A stretch of 64,000 nucleotides of DNA from Lysobacterales bacterium. Lineage in GTDB: Bacteria > Pseudomonadota > Gammaproteobacteria > Xanthomonadales > SZUA-36. Each line of letters starts with the position of its first letter. The first letter of the stretch is position 1. Where the stretch lies: the NCBI GenBank assembly GCA_014238945.1, contig JABAAB010000014.1, forward strand, positions 166,882-230,881. Reading direction: 5' to 3'. The notes below the pieces were generated by a model. It had not been told where the DNA came from. It worked only from the letters and a program-made list of their open reading frames with translations, and did no database searches. A program made the position numbers and the translations under genes. This document shows, piece after piece, positions 1-8,113 of the stretch.

Positions 1-1
1 C

Positions 2-661
2 TCGGGGATCCTGCCCAGCACCCTGCAGGAGGACATGGTTCATCCCGCGCGTCTGCTGGTTGCACATCCATTCAACCCGGTCTACCTGCTGCCACTGGTT
101 GAGCTGGTCGGCGGCAAGAAAACGGCTGCTGATGTCATTGCAAAGGCAAGGGAAATCTACACGGCCATCGGTATGCGACCGTTACACATCAAAAAGGAGA
201 TCGAGGCTTTTGTTGCGGATCGCCTGATGGAAGCCGTCTGGCGTGAATCCCTGTGGCTGGTCAAAGATGGCATTGCCACCACCGAGGAGATCGATGACGC
301 AATTCGCTTTGGTTTCGGTCTGCGTTGGGCCCAGATGGGTCTGTTTGAGACCTTCAGGCTGGCTGGCGGGGAAGCTGGCATGCGTCATTTCATGGCCCAG
401 TTCGGACCCTGTCTGCAATGGCCCTGGACCAAGCTGACGGATGTTCCGGAATTCACCGATGAACTGGTCGAGTTGATCTCCTCACAGTCCGATACGCAAT
501 CCGGTCACCACACGTTTCGTGAACTGGAACGTATTCGTGATGACAACCTGGTGGCGATCCTGCAGGCGCTCAAGGCAAACAGCTGGGGTGCCGGTGAGAC
601 ACTGGCAGATTATGAGAAATCACGTATTGAAACAGCTAAAATTAGCGGTCATGACCATTGA
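2..661 (+). CDS. L-carnitine dehydrogenase-like protein, C-terminal part (cut by window start)
   Basis: The reading frame is open from base 2, so the start lies outside the window; 219 residues are visible. The piece begins near the end of the NAD-binding domain and carries the motif AHPFNPVYLLPLVELVGG, which holds the catalytic His of the 3-hydroxyacyl-CoA dehydrogenase superfamily. The all-helical C-terminal dimer domain follows (KKEIEAFVADRL, then TTEEIDDAIRFGFGLRWAQ). The aromatic-rich form of these motifs is typical of carnitine 3-dehydrogenase, which oxidises L-carnitine to 3-dehydrocarnitine with NAD+, rather than of fatty-acid beta-oxidation enzymes. That assignment is from memory of the family. 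The stop is followed after 10 bases by the next gene, so the two may be cotranscribed. A 3-hydroxybutyryl-CoA dehydrogenase-like enzyme of other specificity remains possible. Confidence 0.8.
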   Translation, partial: SGILPSTLQEDMVHPARLLVAHPFNPVYLLPLVELVGGKKTAADVIAKAREIYTAIGMRPLHIKKEIEAFVADRLMEAVWRESLWLVKDGIATTEEIDDAIRFGFGLRWAQMGLFETFRLAGGEAGMRHFMAQFGPCLQWPWTKLTDVPEFTDELVELISSQSDTQSGHHTFRELERIRDDNLVAILQALKANSWGAGETLADYEKSRIETAKISGHDH

Positions 662-671
662 GGGCAGAGAC

Positions 672-1688
672 ATGTATTTCCCTGACAAGATGAAATATCC
701 CCCAGGGTATTGGCGGGTATTTGTACTGGCCCTGATTCTGTCGAACACGACCATGGCGACTGCGGCCAATCCTGGAGAGAACATGCCGAAACCAACACCC
801 AAGGCGGTATTTATCATTTTGGACGGCATCGCTGCCGACGTGCTGGAGAGCACCCCCACTCCAAACCTGGATGAAATCAGCGGTGACAAAGGGTATACGA
901 GGGCCTATGTTGGTGGGGTCCGCGGACAGGCATCCGAAAGCCCGACGATCTCTGCGAGCGGTTATAACAGCCTGTTGACCGGGACCTGGTCCAACAAGAA
1001 CAACGTCTGGGACAATGAGGTCAATGATCCGGATTATGGATACTGGGATATTTTCAGGATTGCCAAAGCCCACGATGCTACCTTGCACACGGCCCTGTTT
1101 TCAACCTGGACCGAAAACCGCACCAGGTTGCTGGGCAACGGTCTTGAAGCGGCCGGTGGCGACAAGCTCGACTATCATTTTGACGGTTTTGAGCTCGACA
1201 CCGAGCAGTTTCCCCACGACATTGCCTATGACTACCTCGGAAAGATAGACAATCACGTCACCGATGAAGCGGCGCGTTATATCAGCGTCCATGGACCCGA
1301 TCTGTCGTGGGTCTACCTGGAGCACACGGACGATATCGGGCATATGTACGGTGATGGCCCGGAATTGATAGCCGAGGTCGTCATAATGGACCAGCGGGTT
1401 GGTAAAATCTGGCAAGCCGTCAAATCCCGGCAACGTGATCACGATGAAAACTGGATGATCCTGATCACGACCGACCATGGCCGGGATGCAGAGACAGGAA
1501 TGGGCCACGGTGGTCAGACGGAAAGGGAACGAACGGTCTGGTTTGTGACCAATGGCGCTGACCTGCGTGAGCGTTATTACCAGATGCCGGCGATGGTGGA
1601 TGTGCTACCGTCTATTGTCACCCACCTGGGACTGGATATGCCGGAGAAAATCCGTGAGCAGTTGGATGGGGAAAGCTTTATTGATTGA
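672..1688 (+). CDS. Exported type I phosphodiesterase / nucleotide pyrophosphatase family protein
   Basis: 338 residues of the alkaline-phosphatase superfamily (NPP group). Residues 7-32 look like a signal peptide (Lys-rich start, then a hydrophobic run ending ATAA), so the enzyme probably acts in the periplasm. Metal-site motifs are present: FIILDG with Asp51, the nucleophile segment SPTISASGYNSLLTG where Ser94 aligns with the catalytic Thr of NPP enzymes, HTDDIGH, TTDHGR and GHGGQ. The start at 672 is supported by GAGGG at 660-664; an ATG at 690 is an alternative. Such enzymes cleave phosphodiesters or phosphomonoesters of nucleotides, sugars or choline; the substrate cannot be read from sequence. 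It follows the carnitine dehydrogenase by 10 bases, which hints at a role with quaternary amines, but this is only inference. Confidence 0.8.
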   Translation: MYFPDKMKYPPGYWRVFVLALILSNTTMATAANPGENMPKPTPKAVFIILDGIAADVLESTPTPNLDEISGDKGYTRAYVGGVRGQASESPTISASGYNSLLTGTWSNKNNVWDNEVNDPDYGYWDIFRIAKAHDATLHTALFSTWTENRTRLLGNGLEAAGGDKLDYHFDGFELDTEQFPHDIAYDYLGKIDNHVTDEAARYISVHGPDLSWVYLEHTDDIGHMYGDGPELIAEVVIMDQRVGKIWQAVKSRQRDHDENWMILITTDHGRDAETGMGHGGQTERERTVWFVTNGADLRERYYQMPAMVDVLPSIVTHLGLDMPEKIREQLDGESFID

Positions 1689-1784
1689 AGGTGGGTCATT
1701 TGGATGGCCACAAAGTCACTGGTCCGATCTGCTCGTTTTGTCCACTTGAACTACCGGGATCAACCGTAAGGAAATTGAGTAACC

Positions 1785-2792
1785 ATGAAAGTCGATGGCC
1801 TGTTTAATGGTGATTTGAGTGATGCGGCTGCCGAAGCACGGCGACTGGAATCCCTGTCCTATGATGGAATGGCGACTTTTGAACTCAACCAGGATCCGTT
1901 TTTTCCGCTGTTGCTTGCCGCCGGTGAGACCCGTCGTATTGAACTGATGACGGCGATTGCGGTGGCGTTCGCGCGTTCCCCCATGAACCTGGCTCAAATT
2001 GGGCATGATCTGAACTGCTATTCACAGGGTCGCCTGATACTTGGTCTTGGTTCCCAGATAAAACCGCATATCACCCGCCGTTTCAGCATGCCCTGGTCAA
2101 AACCCGCCGCCCGCATGCGTGAATTCATCCTCGCCATGCATGCCATTTGGGATTGCTGGCACCAGGGTTCGAGATTGAAGTTCGAAGGTGAATTTTATAC
2201 CCACAACCTGATGACACCGGTTTTTAAACCCACCGACGACCGGTTTGGCGCACCCCGGGTTTTCCTGGCAGCGGTGGGACCGCTGATGACAGCCGTTGCC
2301 GGTGAAGTGGCGGATGGTGTGATTGTTCATCCGTTTACAACTGAAAAATATCTTCGCGAGGTCAGTCTTCCTGCCGTTGAGAAAGGTCTGGGTCGTTCCG
2401 GCCGTTCACGCACTGATCTTGAAGTCAGTTATGCCGGATTCATGGTGACCGGTAGAACCCCGGAAGAATTCGATGCCAGCAAAAAGAAGGTCTGTGAGCG
2501 AATCGCCTTTTATGGGTCGACACCTGCCTATAAGCCGGTACTTGATTTGCACGGCTGGGGCGAATTGCAACCCGAACTCAACCGGCTGTCGCGTCGTGGA
2601 AGGTGGCAGGAAATGGGCGCCCTGATTGATGACGAAGTTCTGTCCGCCTTCGCTGTTGTCGGCGAACCGGATGCGGTCGTTGAACAGTTCATCCAGCGTT
2701 TTTCAGGGCTGGTTGACCGCGTCACCGGCGATGTGGTTGCCAGTGACGCGGATCATCATCGTTCGCTGGTGACGAAATTGGCCAACGCTTGA
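1785..2792 (+). CDS. LLM-class flavin/F420-dependent oxidoreductase
   Basis: 335 residues with the luciferase-like monooxygenase TIM-barrel pattern. Landmarks are RRIELMTAIAVAFARSP (strand after the N-terminal substrate loop), GRLILGLGSQ (cofactor-binding glycines), ARMREFILAMHAIWD, and VFLAAVGPLMTAVAGEVADG. The arrangement resembles the subgroup usually annotated as F420-dependent (TIGR03617-like). In gammaproteobacteria the cofactor may instead be FMN, and no F420 synthesis gene is in the window. No signal peptide, so cytoplasmic. An AAGGA lies upstream of the ATG, although the spacing is long. The 96-base gap to the upstream phosphodiesterase gene leaves open whether they share a transcript. 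Substrate unknown. Confidence 0.8.
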   Translation: MKVDGLFNGDLSDAAAEARRLESLSYDGMATFELNQDPFFPLLLAAGETRRIELMTAIAVAFARSPMNLAQIGHDLNCYSQGRLILGLGSQIKPHITRRFSMPWSKPAARMREFILAMHAIWDCWHQGSRLKFEGEFYTHNLMTPVFKPTDDRFGAPRVFLAAVGPLMTAVAGEVADGVIVHPFTTEKYLREVSLPAVEKGLGRSGRSRTDLEVSYAGFMVTGRTPEEFDASKKKVCERIAFYGSTPAYKPVLDLHGWGELQPELNRLSRRGRWQEMGALIDDEVLSAFAVVGEPDAVVEQFIQRFSGLVDRVTGDVVASDADHHRSLVTKLANA

Positions 2793-2815
2793 ACCTCTGG
2801 GGTGCCAAAACAGCC

Positions 2816-2857
2816 CGATCATAACGGGCCGATTAGAACGGTTCGATTAGAACGGTC
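2816..2857. repeat. Three 14-bp tandem repeats between convergent genes
   Basis: Three 14-base units of the form CGATnAnAACGGnn lie at 2816-2829, 2830-2843 and 2844-2857. The second and third differ at one base; the first is more diverged. The array spans the stop codon of the minus-strand peptidase gene (2847-2849) and fills the gap between the two converging genes. A short GCCCG/CGGGC hairpin (2813-2829) overlaps it, but there is no T-run, so I do not call a terminator. Confidence 0.6.
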
Positions 2858-4955
2858 CGAGGCCCCACATCAGCAAGAAACTGCTCAAACCCATGGCGGC
2901 TGCGCCGGTCAGAACAAAACCCAGCAGTGTGCCAACGGGCAGGGATTCACGCCGCTTTATTTTCAGACCTGACAAAATAGTTGCCAATCCCAGCAGACCC
3001 GCGACCACTCCCATCCAGGCACCGTATTTCGCCCAGGGAACCAGTCCGAACCCCACTAACATTTCAGATGCATCGGCGGTAACTGCAAATGCACCACCAA
3101 TGATTCCGACCGAAAGCAAAGAAACAGTGGCTGACAGCCAGGCATAGAGGCGCACCCGGCCTGCCGGGGCTGCTTGCCGTTTTTCCATCCTGCGGACCAA
3201 TGGCGCAAAGGTCAGGACCAGGAAGGAGATCAACAGGATGAGGATCGAACCGCCTGCCCATAAGCCGGGTCCGGCCAGCTTTTTCTTGTCCTCGCCATAC
3301 ACAGCCATCAGCCTGGGGCCAATATTGGTTTCATACAGCGGTGCGTAAATCTGTGGTTCTTCCATGGATTCCACACAGCTGATGTCGGGTTGAGCGGTGG
3401 GATTGTCATAAAACTTGTTAAGCATATGACCTGCGCACTTCACTGAGCGCGAAGGTCCATGGCCGGCGAATGGAAACTCCACGTATGTCCCGTTGCTAAA
3501 TCCCGGCAGAATGGCCTTTGCATTGGGTGGTGGGGTGATCGGATCCATATCACCCTCGATGATCAGGGCAGGCACGTCGGTCCGGGTTGGTAAAAAATCT
3601 TCTCCCGGCCGCATCGGCATACCCAGTTCGGAGCATAGCGCCGTGGCCCGGGCCAGCGATTCAGCTGTGTTGATTGCGTTGCCCAGCACCGGGTAGTCGG
3701 CCATGTCCTGGTTACCTGCGCGCTCGAGGGACGCGATGCCGCCATCATTACACATGATCGCATTACGCATACCGTCACTGCTGTCTCCAAAACCGCCACC
3801 TGAGGCGGAAGCCAGGGCCTTGAACAGGGTTTCATCACGACGTTCAACCGCATCGGCCCAGGCGTAAACCAGCCCGGGTATGCCCGGATAGTTGTCCTGC
3901 TCATAAAAAAACAGGAAGGGCAGGAAGGCCACGATGTCCTGGAAAAAATAGGCTTTACCCGAGGGGTAAAGCTCGGTGTCCTTTACCTCAACAACGATGG
4001 GGTTATCGACCATCGATTGTACGGCGCTACGCAAACGCCCACCGATGTCGGGGTAGTGGCTGGCACAGTCCGGTTGACGATCACAGATCTCCTGCAGCTT
4101 TTTCAGGTCACGGTCATACCAGTGCACGACACGCCAGTAATCGTCGGAGTCGGCGATGCTTAACGGCATGATGGCATCCAGGGCCATGGCGAGTATTCCT
4201 TCGGGATCCTCCTTGGCGTAGGCTTGTCCCAGGATGGAACCATAGGAGATACCCCAGACGTTCCACTGCTCGAATCCCAGCGCCCTGCGCAGGGCTTTTA
4301 CATCGCGGGCATTTTCTACACTGTTGTAGCCGGTCAGATCGACACTGCCGGCACGGGCATTGCTGGCGCAATAGGCTACGTCCTTGCTTGCAGCTTCCAG
4401 GTTCTGCTGGAAAGTGGTCAGGTCACTGGCGTTACGGGCCCCATAAAACGGGCAGAAATCATCGGATGAGCCGATACCCCTCTGCTCCAGAATGTACAGG
4501 TCACGGTGGTCCAGCAGGGTGTGGTCCTTGAACCGCCCTACGTAATAGGTAACCGGTGCACCCGGACCACCGGTCAGGTAGACGACCGGATCCTCGCGTT
4601 TACCTTCTGCCAGTCCTTCAGCGTATTTGTCCGACTCGTCCTCTTCTTTTTCCTCTTCTTCGTCCTTGCCCCAGCGGGAGTTCAGCTTGACGAAGTGCAA
4701 CTCGATAAAACGTGAGTCAGGGTCTTCACGATTTTCCGGAACCTCCAGCAAGCCGCACTCGATATCACCGGGTTGGTAGTCAATGCTGCCCTTGAACGGG
4801 CATATGATGGTGTCGATGCGGTAGCTGTCGCGGGCGAACAGGTCGGCAGCTGAAGTGACTACCAGTGACTCTTCTGGAATGGGTTCTTCCTGGGCGAATG
4901 CCAGAGGGGTCGTGGTCACCAGGATCCATGTGACGAGCAAAGATGTTGTTTTCAT
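2847..4955 (-). CDS. S33-family alpha/beta-hydrolase peptidase with C-terminal membrane domain
   Basis: 702 residues. A signal peptide covers about residues 1-21 (ends AFA-QEE). The catalytic part resembles tripeptidyl/prolyl aminopeptidases: GGPG oxyanion motif at 129-132, nucleophile elbow GISYG at 235-239 (Ser237), acid in GDMDPITPP (Asp471) and base in FAGHG (His499). Cysteines at about 170-200 and 290-300 could form disulfides in an exported enzyme. An acidic Glu/Asp stretch sits at 98-108. From about residue 565 four hydrophobic segments follow, so the hydrolase would be tethered to the inner membrane facing the periplasm; ordinary family members end soon after the catalytic His. It probably trims short peptides from their N termini. 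Convergent with the LLM gene and divergent from the VWA gene. Confidence 0.8.
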   Translation of the reverse strand: MKTTSLLVTWILVTTTPLAFAQEEPIPEESLVVTSAADLFARDSYRIDTIICPFKGSIDYQPGDIECGLLEVPENREDPDSRFIELHFVKLNSRWGKDEEEEKEEDESDKYAEGLAEGKREDPVVYLTGGPGAPVTYYVGRFKDHTLLDHRDLYILEQRGIGSSDDFCPFYGARNASDLTTFQQNLEAASKDVAYCASNARAGSVDLTGYNSVENARDVKALRRALGFEQWNVWGISYGSILGQAYAKEDPEGILAMALDAIMPLSIADSDDYWRVVHWYDRDLKKLQEICDRQPDCASHYPDIGGRLRSAVQSMVDNPIVVEVKDTELYPSGKAYFFQDIVAFLPFLFFYEQDNYPGIPGLVYAWADAVERRDETLFKALASASGGGFGDSSDGMRNAIMCNDGGIASLERAGNQDMADYPVLGNAINTAESLARATALCSELGMPMRPGEDFLPTRTDVPALIIEGDMDPITPPPNAKAILPGFSNGTYVEFPFAGHGPSRSVKCAGHMLNKFYDNPTAQPDISCVESMEEPQIYAPLYETNIGPRLMAVYGEDKKKLAGPGLWAGGSILILLISFLVLTFAPLVRRMEKRQAAPAGRVRLYAWLSATVSLLSVGIIGGAFAVTADASEMLVGFGLVPWAKYGAWMGVVAGLLGLATILSGLKIKRRESLPVGTLLGFVLTGAAAMGLSSFLLMWGLGPF

Positions 4956-5371
4956 TATGTATTCCAGTCAATTGGGTTAGTGAAAATTGTGCGTTGTTAA
5001 AGGGCTCCGGACATCCAGGGCTCCGATGGTTGCTGGTCCCTGGTCTGCTGCATGCCATGGTGGTCCGGATCCAAGGCTGCAATTAGCAGGTTTTTGTTTT
5101 AATGTGGAAGCAGGTTATCTCATAAATCTGATGTTGCGCCAAATCTTTACCCGATTGTATAGCCTCTCAGCTTGTCAGGTCTGGACCACTTCTGCTATCT
5201 TTTATCATCCAATCGACTGTTCATCAGTGGGGTCGGAAGGAAATCCTTGAAGTAATCACAGGACGGCTGAAAAAGCCGTGTGCATCACACCAGAAACCTA
5301 AATTTGAGAATTACATGACGGGCTCAGAAATTCACTCAAATTTAATCCGCAAATCGAAATTCGGACAGAGC
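4956..5371. other. Divergent intergenic region with one hairpin
   Basis: 416 bases separate the divergent peptidase and VWA genes. A hairpin ACGGCT-GAAAA-AGCCGT lies at 5263-5279, just inside the expected leader of the VWA gene. It has no T-run after it on either strand, so it does not look like a terminator. Stretches such as 5094-5160 are richer in A+T and could hold promoters for both genes, but I could not fix a -35/-10 pair. Short open frames here have no recognisable content. Confidence 0.4.
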
Positions 5372-6511
5372 ATGAAGTCGGGAACCTATGGTGTACTTTG
5401 CCTTTTTGCATCGCTATTTGTTTGGTCTGCAGAACTCAGAGCCGATTCCGTTGACATCGTCATAGTGGTGGATTCCTCAGCGTCCGTTGGTTTGGTAAAT
5501 TTTCAGATGGAACTCGATTTTGCCAAGGCACTGGTAATGGACCAGGCACTTCCTGAGGATGTCCGCTTTGCATTGATCAACTATTCCGACCAGATCATTG
5601 CAGAGTTCAACCTCGATACCTATGGACATCCGAACCATCTTCCGTCGGTCACCTCTGCGATTGACTCCGTGCCGTGGCTGGCCGGAAGTTCCCACCAGGT
5701 GTTGGCACTGGAGGCGGCGGTTCAACAACTCTCGACCTACAGTGCGGGGAGACCCGGTCTTGTGATCCTGATTACGGACGGTGCACCGAATCCGGTAGAG
5801 TTCAAAATTTGTGACGATCTCGGGTTTGTTTCCAACTCGCTGGAGCAACTGCGTGATATGGAAGTACCTCTGATCACGATTGGTGTCGATTTCGATGCAG
5901 CAGCTTTCGGTACCTATGTGGATTGTCTGGATGAGGATGATAATGGATCAGAAATCTTCCAGGCGGCCGATTTCAACGGGCTGAGCGGGATACTGGATGC
6001 GCTTTTTAGTCAGTGCGACATAGACGAACACGTGTCAGGCAATGTTTGCCTGGCCTGCCCGGCGGGTACCACCAATGAAGCCGGAGATGATCCCACTGGC
6101 GGTGACACGACCTGCACAGCGGTGCTCATGTGCGAAGGCTTTGCTCCGCCCATGGATGGTGACCTGCCCGTCAGGGCCAAGAAAAACCGGGTCTTCCCCC
6201 TGAAGCTGCAGTTGTTCGACTACAACGGCTTTGTGCTCACCGACGTTGACCTGTCAGCACCGCCAGTGGTCGAGGTGCTGTTCTTCGGTGAAGATACCAG
6301 CGATCACGTCGATGTCAGCGAGCAGGCACTTTCTTCGGGCAAGGGCTCGGAGGGTAACGAGTTTCAGCTGAATGACGAGGACTACTGGCAGTTCAACCTG
6401 AAATCACGCAACTACAGTGCCGGGGGGCGTTACCTGGTGACCGCCTTGTCCGGTGATGTCGATGAATACATCATTGAACCGTCCTGCGTGGCCAGTTTCG
6501 TGATTGACTGA
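5372..6511 (+). CDS. Secreted von Willebrand factor A domain protein with Cys-rich module
   Basis: 379 residues from the ATG at 5372. An in-frame start at 5315 would add a polar stretch before the signal peptide and is less likely. Residues 1-24 form a signal peptide. The VWA domain (about 26-215) has a full MIDAS: DSSAS (Asp34, Ser36, Ser38) and later ILITDGAPNP. Next comes a Cys-rich module about 30 residues long containing CLACPAGTTNEAG and GGDTTC, like the eukaryote-style CPAGT repeats seen in some surface proteins. The last 100 residues (LPVRAKKNRVFPLKLQLFD onward) form a beta-rich domain I cannot name. Metal-dependent protein binding outside the cytoplasm is likely; an adhesin or matrix role is inference. 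No sortase or autotransporter signal is visible. Confidence 0.75.
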   Translation: MKSGTYGVLCLFASLFVWSAELRADSVDIVIVVDSSASVGLVNFQMELDFAKALVMDQALPEDVRFALINYSDQIIAEFNLDTYGHPNHLPSVTSAIDSVPWLAGSSHQVLALEAAVQQLSTYSAGRPGLVILITDGAPNPVEFKICDDLGFVSNSLEQLRDMEVPLITIGVDFDAAAFGTYVDCLDEDDNGSEIFQAADFNGLSGILDALFSQCDIDEHVSGNVCLACPAGTTNEAGDDPTGGDTTCTAVLMCEGFAPPMDGDLPVRAKKNRVFPLKLQLFDYNGFVLTDVDLSAPPVVEVLFFGEDTSDHVDVSEQALSSGKGSEGNEFQLNDEDYWQFNLKSRNYSAGGRYLVTALSGDVDEYIIEPSCVASFVID

Positions 6512-6670
6512 CGCCAGCCAGCCAGGTACCGACCTCATGCAGGCTGCCACCAAATTCGGGTCGGTAGCGGGACTCGATGTTGGAGTAGCGGATCTCAAAT
6601 TGAGCACAGCTTGATTTATACTGTGCCACACTTGATACACTCCCAATCGCTTCGGACAATATGGACTGCA

Positions 6671-7498
6671 ATGGAACTGATCGTCTTTGATCTGGATGGC
6701 ACATTGCTCGATAAAAACGGTGCGATTTCTGCCTACACCCGTGACACGCTGACCGCCCTGACCGAGCTGGGAATAGCCTACACGGTGGCCACCGGGCGGG
6801 CCCTGCATGCCTCTCGGGACCTGCTCTCGGAATATGGTTTCAGTCTTCCACAAATCTTCAAGAACGGGGTGATGATCTGGGACCCGGGTAATGATCACTA
6901 CCTGCATCAGAATTACCTTTCGCTGAACGAAGTCGAACACGTTCTTGGTGCCATCATGGCGCAAAAGGTAGCGCCCTTCATATTTACATTCGAGACCGGG
7001 CAGCGGCACGGCATCTATCATCAAACACCCGTCACCGAAATTGAGATCAAGCTCGCCAATCACTTTAGCTCACGTGCTGATGTACACATCGGGACGTTGG
7101 CAGAACTGCCGGGTGATGCGGAAATAACCAATATCAGCGCGTTGGGTGTGCCAGTCGCGATCACGAAAATCGGTGCCATGATCGATGACGAACCCCATTT
7201 GGTTGCCTACTCCGGCGAGGCGTGGGAAGGTGAGGGCTGGCGCTGGATCGACATTCATCACGTTGATGCAAGCAAGGGAGAGGCCATCGATGTGCTGCGC
7301 AGCCAGTTGGGCGCCACCCATGTGGTTTGCTTTGGTGACAGCGACAACGACATCAGCATGTTCGAGCGAGCGGACGAGAGCTATGCGCCAAGCAACGCGG
7401 CGAAACACGTGCAGGATGCAGCCACGGCGGTGATTGGAGATCACGACGAGGATGGCATCGCACGTTTTTTACGGGCACGTTTCAAACTGGATTTGTAA
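6671..7498 (+). CDS. HAD-superfamily (Cof-type, IIB) sugar or cofactor phosphatase
   Basis: 275 residues from the ATG at 6671, which places motif I (FDLDGTLLD, nucleophile Asp7 and acid Asp9) at the N terminus as in the family. An upstream in-frame start at 6611 would add 20 residues before it. Motif II is TVATGRA, the catalytic Lys lies in ASKGEAIDVL, and motif IV is CFGDSDNDISMFE. The type IIB cap lies between (about 85-190). These enzymes dephosphorylate sugar phosphates, mannosyl-3-phosphoglycerate, FMN or pyridoxal phosphate; the sequence does not decide which. No signal peptide, so cytoplasmic. It stands alone: the VWA gene ends 159 bases upstream and a gene-poor region follows. Confidence 0.8.
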   Translation: MELIVFDLDGTLLDKNGAISAYTRDTLTALTELGIAYTVATGRALHASRDLLSEYGFSLPQIFKNGVMIWDPGNDHYLHQNYLSLNEVEHVLGAIMAQKVAPFIFTFETGQRHGIYHQTPVTEIEIKLANHFSSRADVHIGTLAELPGDAEITNISALGVPVAITKIGAMIDDEPHLVAYSGEAWEGEGWRWIDIHHVDASKGEAIDVLRSQLGATHVVCFGDSDNDISMFERADESYAPSNAAKHVQDAATAVIGDHDEDGIARFLRARFKLDL

Positions 7499-7520
7499 TA
7501 GCCGGGTTGCAGAGAGGGAA

Positions 7521-7709
7521 TTAGCGCACATCCCCACATACGCAGGCAGCGCAGCAACCCCGCAATCCGTGGTTATCATTAAATTCTGACTTCTCGATGT
7601 TGGCAATTTTACTGCTGTAGAAGTTAGAGAAATATCCTCCAACCGCTGTTCCAATAATACTGATTAAAAGCAATCCCTGAAAAATATGAAGCGAAGTTGA
7701 TGGACTCAT
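7521..7709 (-). CDS. Possible small single-pass membrane protein
   Basis: 62 codons from the ATG at 7709 (an alternative GTG/ATG at 7724 adds five). Residues about 6-25 are hydrophobic (LHIFQGLLLISIIGTAVGGY), then comes a polar tail that ends with a Cys cluster, CCAACVCGD. An A+T-rich stretch suitable for a promoter lies upstream on the minus strand. No strong ribosome-binding site (only GTGAG nearby). I do not recognise it, and it may be a chance frame in this gene-poor segment. If real, it would be an inner-membrane peptide with one segment and a Cys-rich end. Confidence 0.25.
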   Translation of the reverse strand: MSPSTSLHIFQGLLLISIIGTAVGGYFSNFYSSKIANIEKSEFNDNHGLRGCCAACVCGDVR

Positions 7710-7963
7710 GTAACTCACAATCACAAACTTAATTTAAATGAATGTAAATATTAGCATTATTGTGTGATCGGGAAGCCACAGGATCGATATACATTGATTT
7801 TTCATCAATCTGATGATTCATGTTCGCTTGTACACTGTTCCGGACGCACAGCGCCGGTGCAGTGTCCGGGCTCTTTTATGATCCCCCTTACTCCGGTTTG
7901 ATTCCTAATTTGATCCTTAAAAATACCAGGTCTTTTACTTAGTTTTTTTATTGATTTCAAAAG

Positions 7964-8059
7964 GTCCGCTCCTGGCCGAAAGCGGACATCATGCATTGTG
8001 TCAGTTTTGTGCCACACCAACTGTCATTAACCAGCGTTTACTGGCATTATCTGGCACAT
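7964..8059 (+). repeat. Left copy of inverted repeat flanking the dioxygenase gene
   Basis: This 96-base stretch matches the reverse complement of 8983-9068. By hand alignment about 73 of 86 shared positions agree, and the left copy has 10 extra bases (the repeated word CTGGCATTAT before CTGGCACAT). It starts with a perfect hairpin: GTCCGCT (7964-7970), a 10-base loop with GGCCGAA, AGCGGAC (7981-7987). An ATG inside it (7991) opens a frame that runs into the dioxygenase gene; translated peptides of such repeats are probably spurious. Confidence 0.8.
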
Positions 8060-8113
8060 TATCTTGCCTGTTTGTTAAACTGGCGACTCGACTTTTCACT
8101 GGGTTTTGCCGAC

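Larger units (their letters stand above)
7499..8113. other. Gene-poor, A+T-rich junction segment
   Basis: 615 bases between the HAD phosphatase and the dioxygenase gene. It holds one doubtful small membrane ORF (7521-7709, minus), an A+T-rich stretch (about 7710-7800), a G+C-rich hairpin region around 7830-7875 (ACACTG..CCGG..CCGG..CAGTGT followed by CTCTTTT, perhaps a weak plus-strand terminator), an A+T-rich tract 7905-7960, and the left inverted repeat from 7964. Base composition changes abruptly compared with the genes on either side, as expected for inserted or decaying DNA. Confidence 0.5.

Noticed and set aside
4987..5250. Plus-strand frame of 87 codons in the peptidase/VWA intergenic region
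   Set aside because: No recognisable domain, no ribosome-binding site, irregular composition, and it lies in the expected promoter region of both divergent genes.
5263..5279. Hairpin as terminator between peptidase and VWA genes
   Set aside because: No T-run on either strand and no transcript expected to end there, since the flanking genes diverge.
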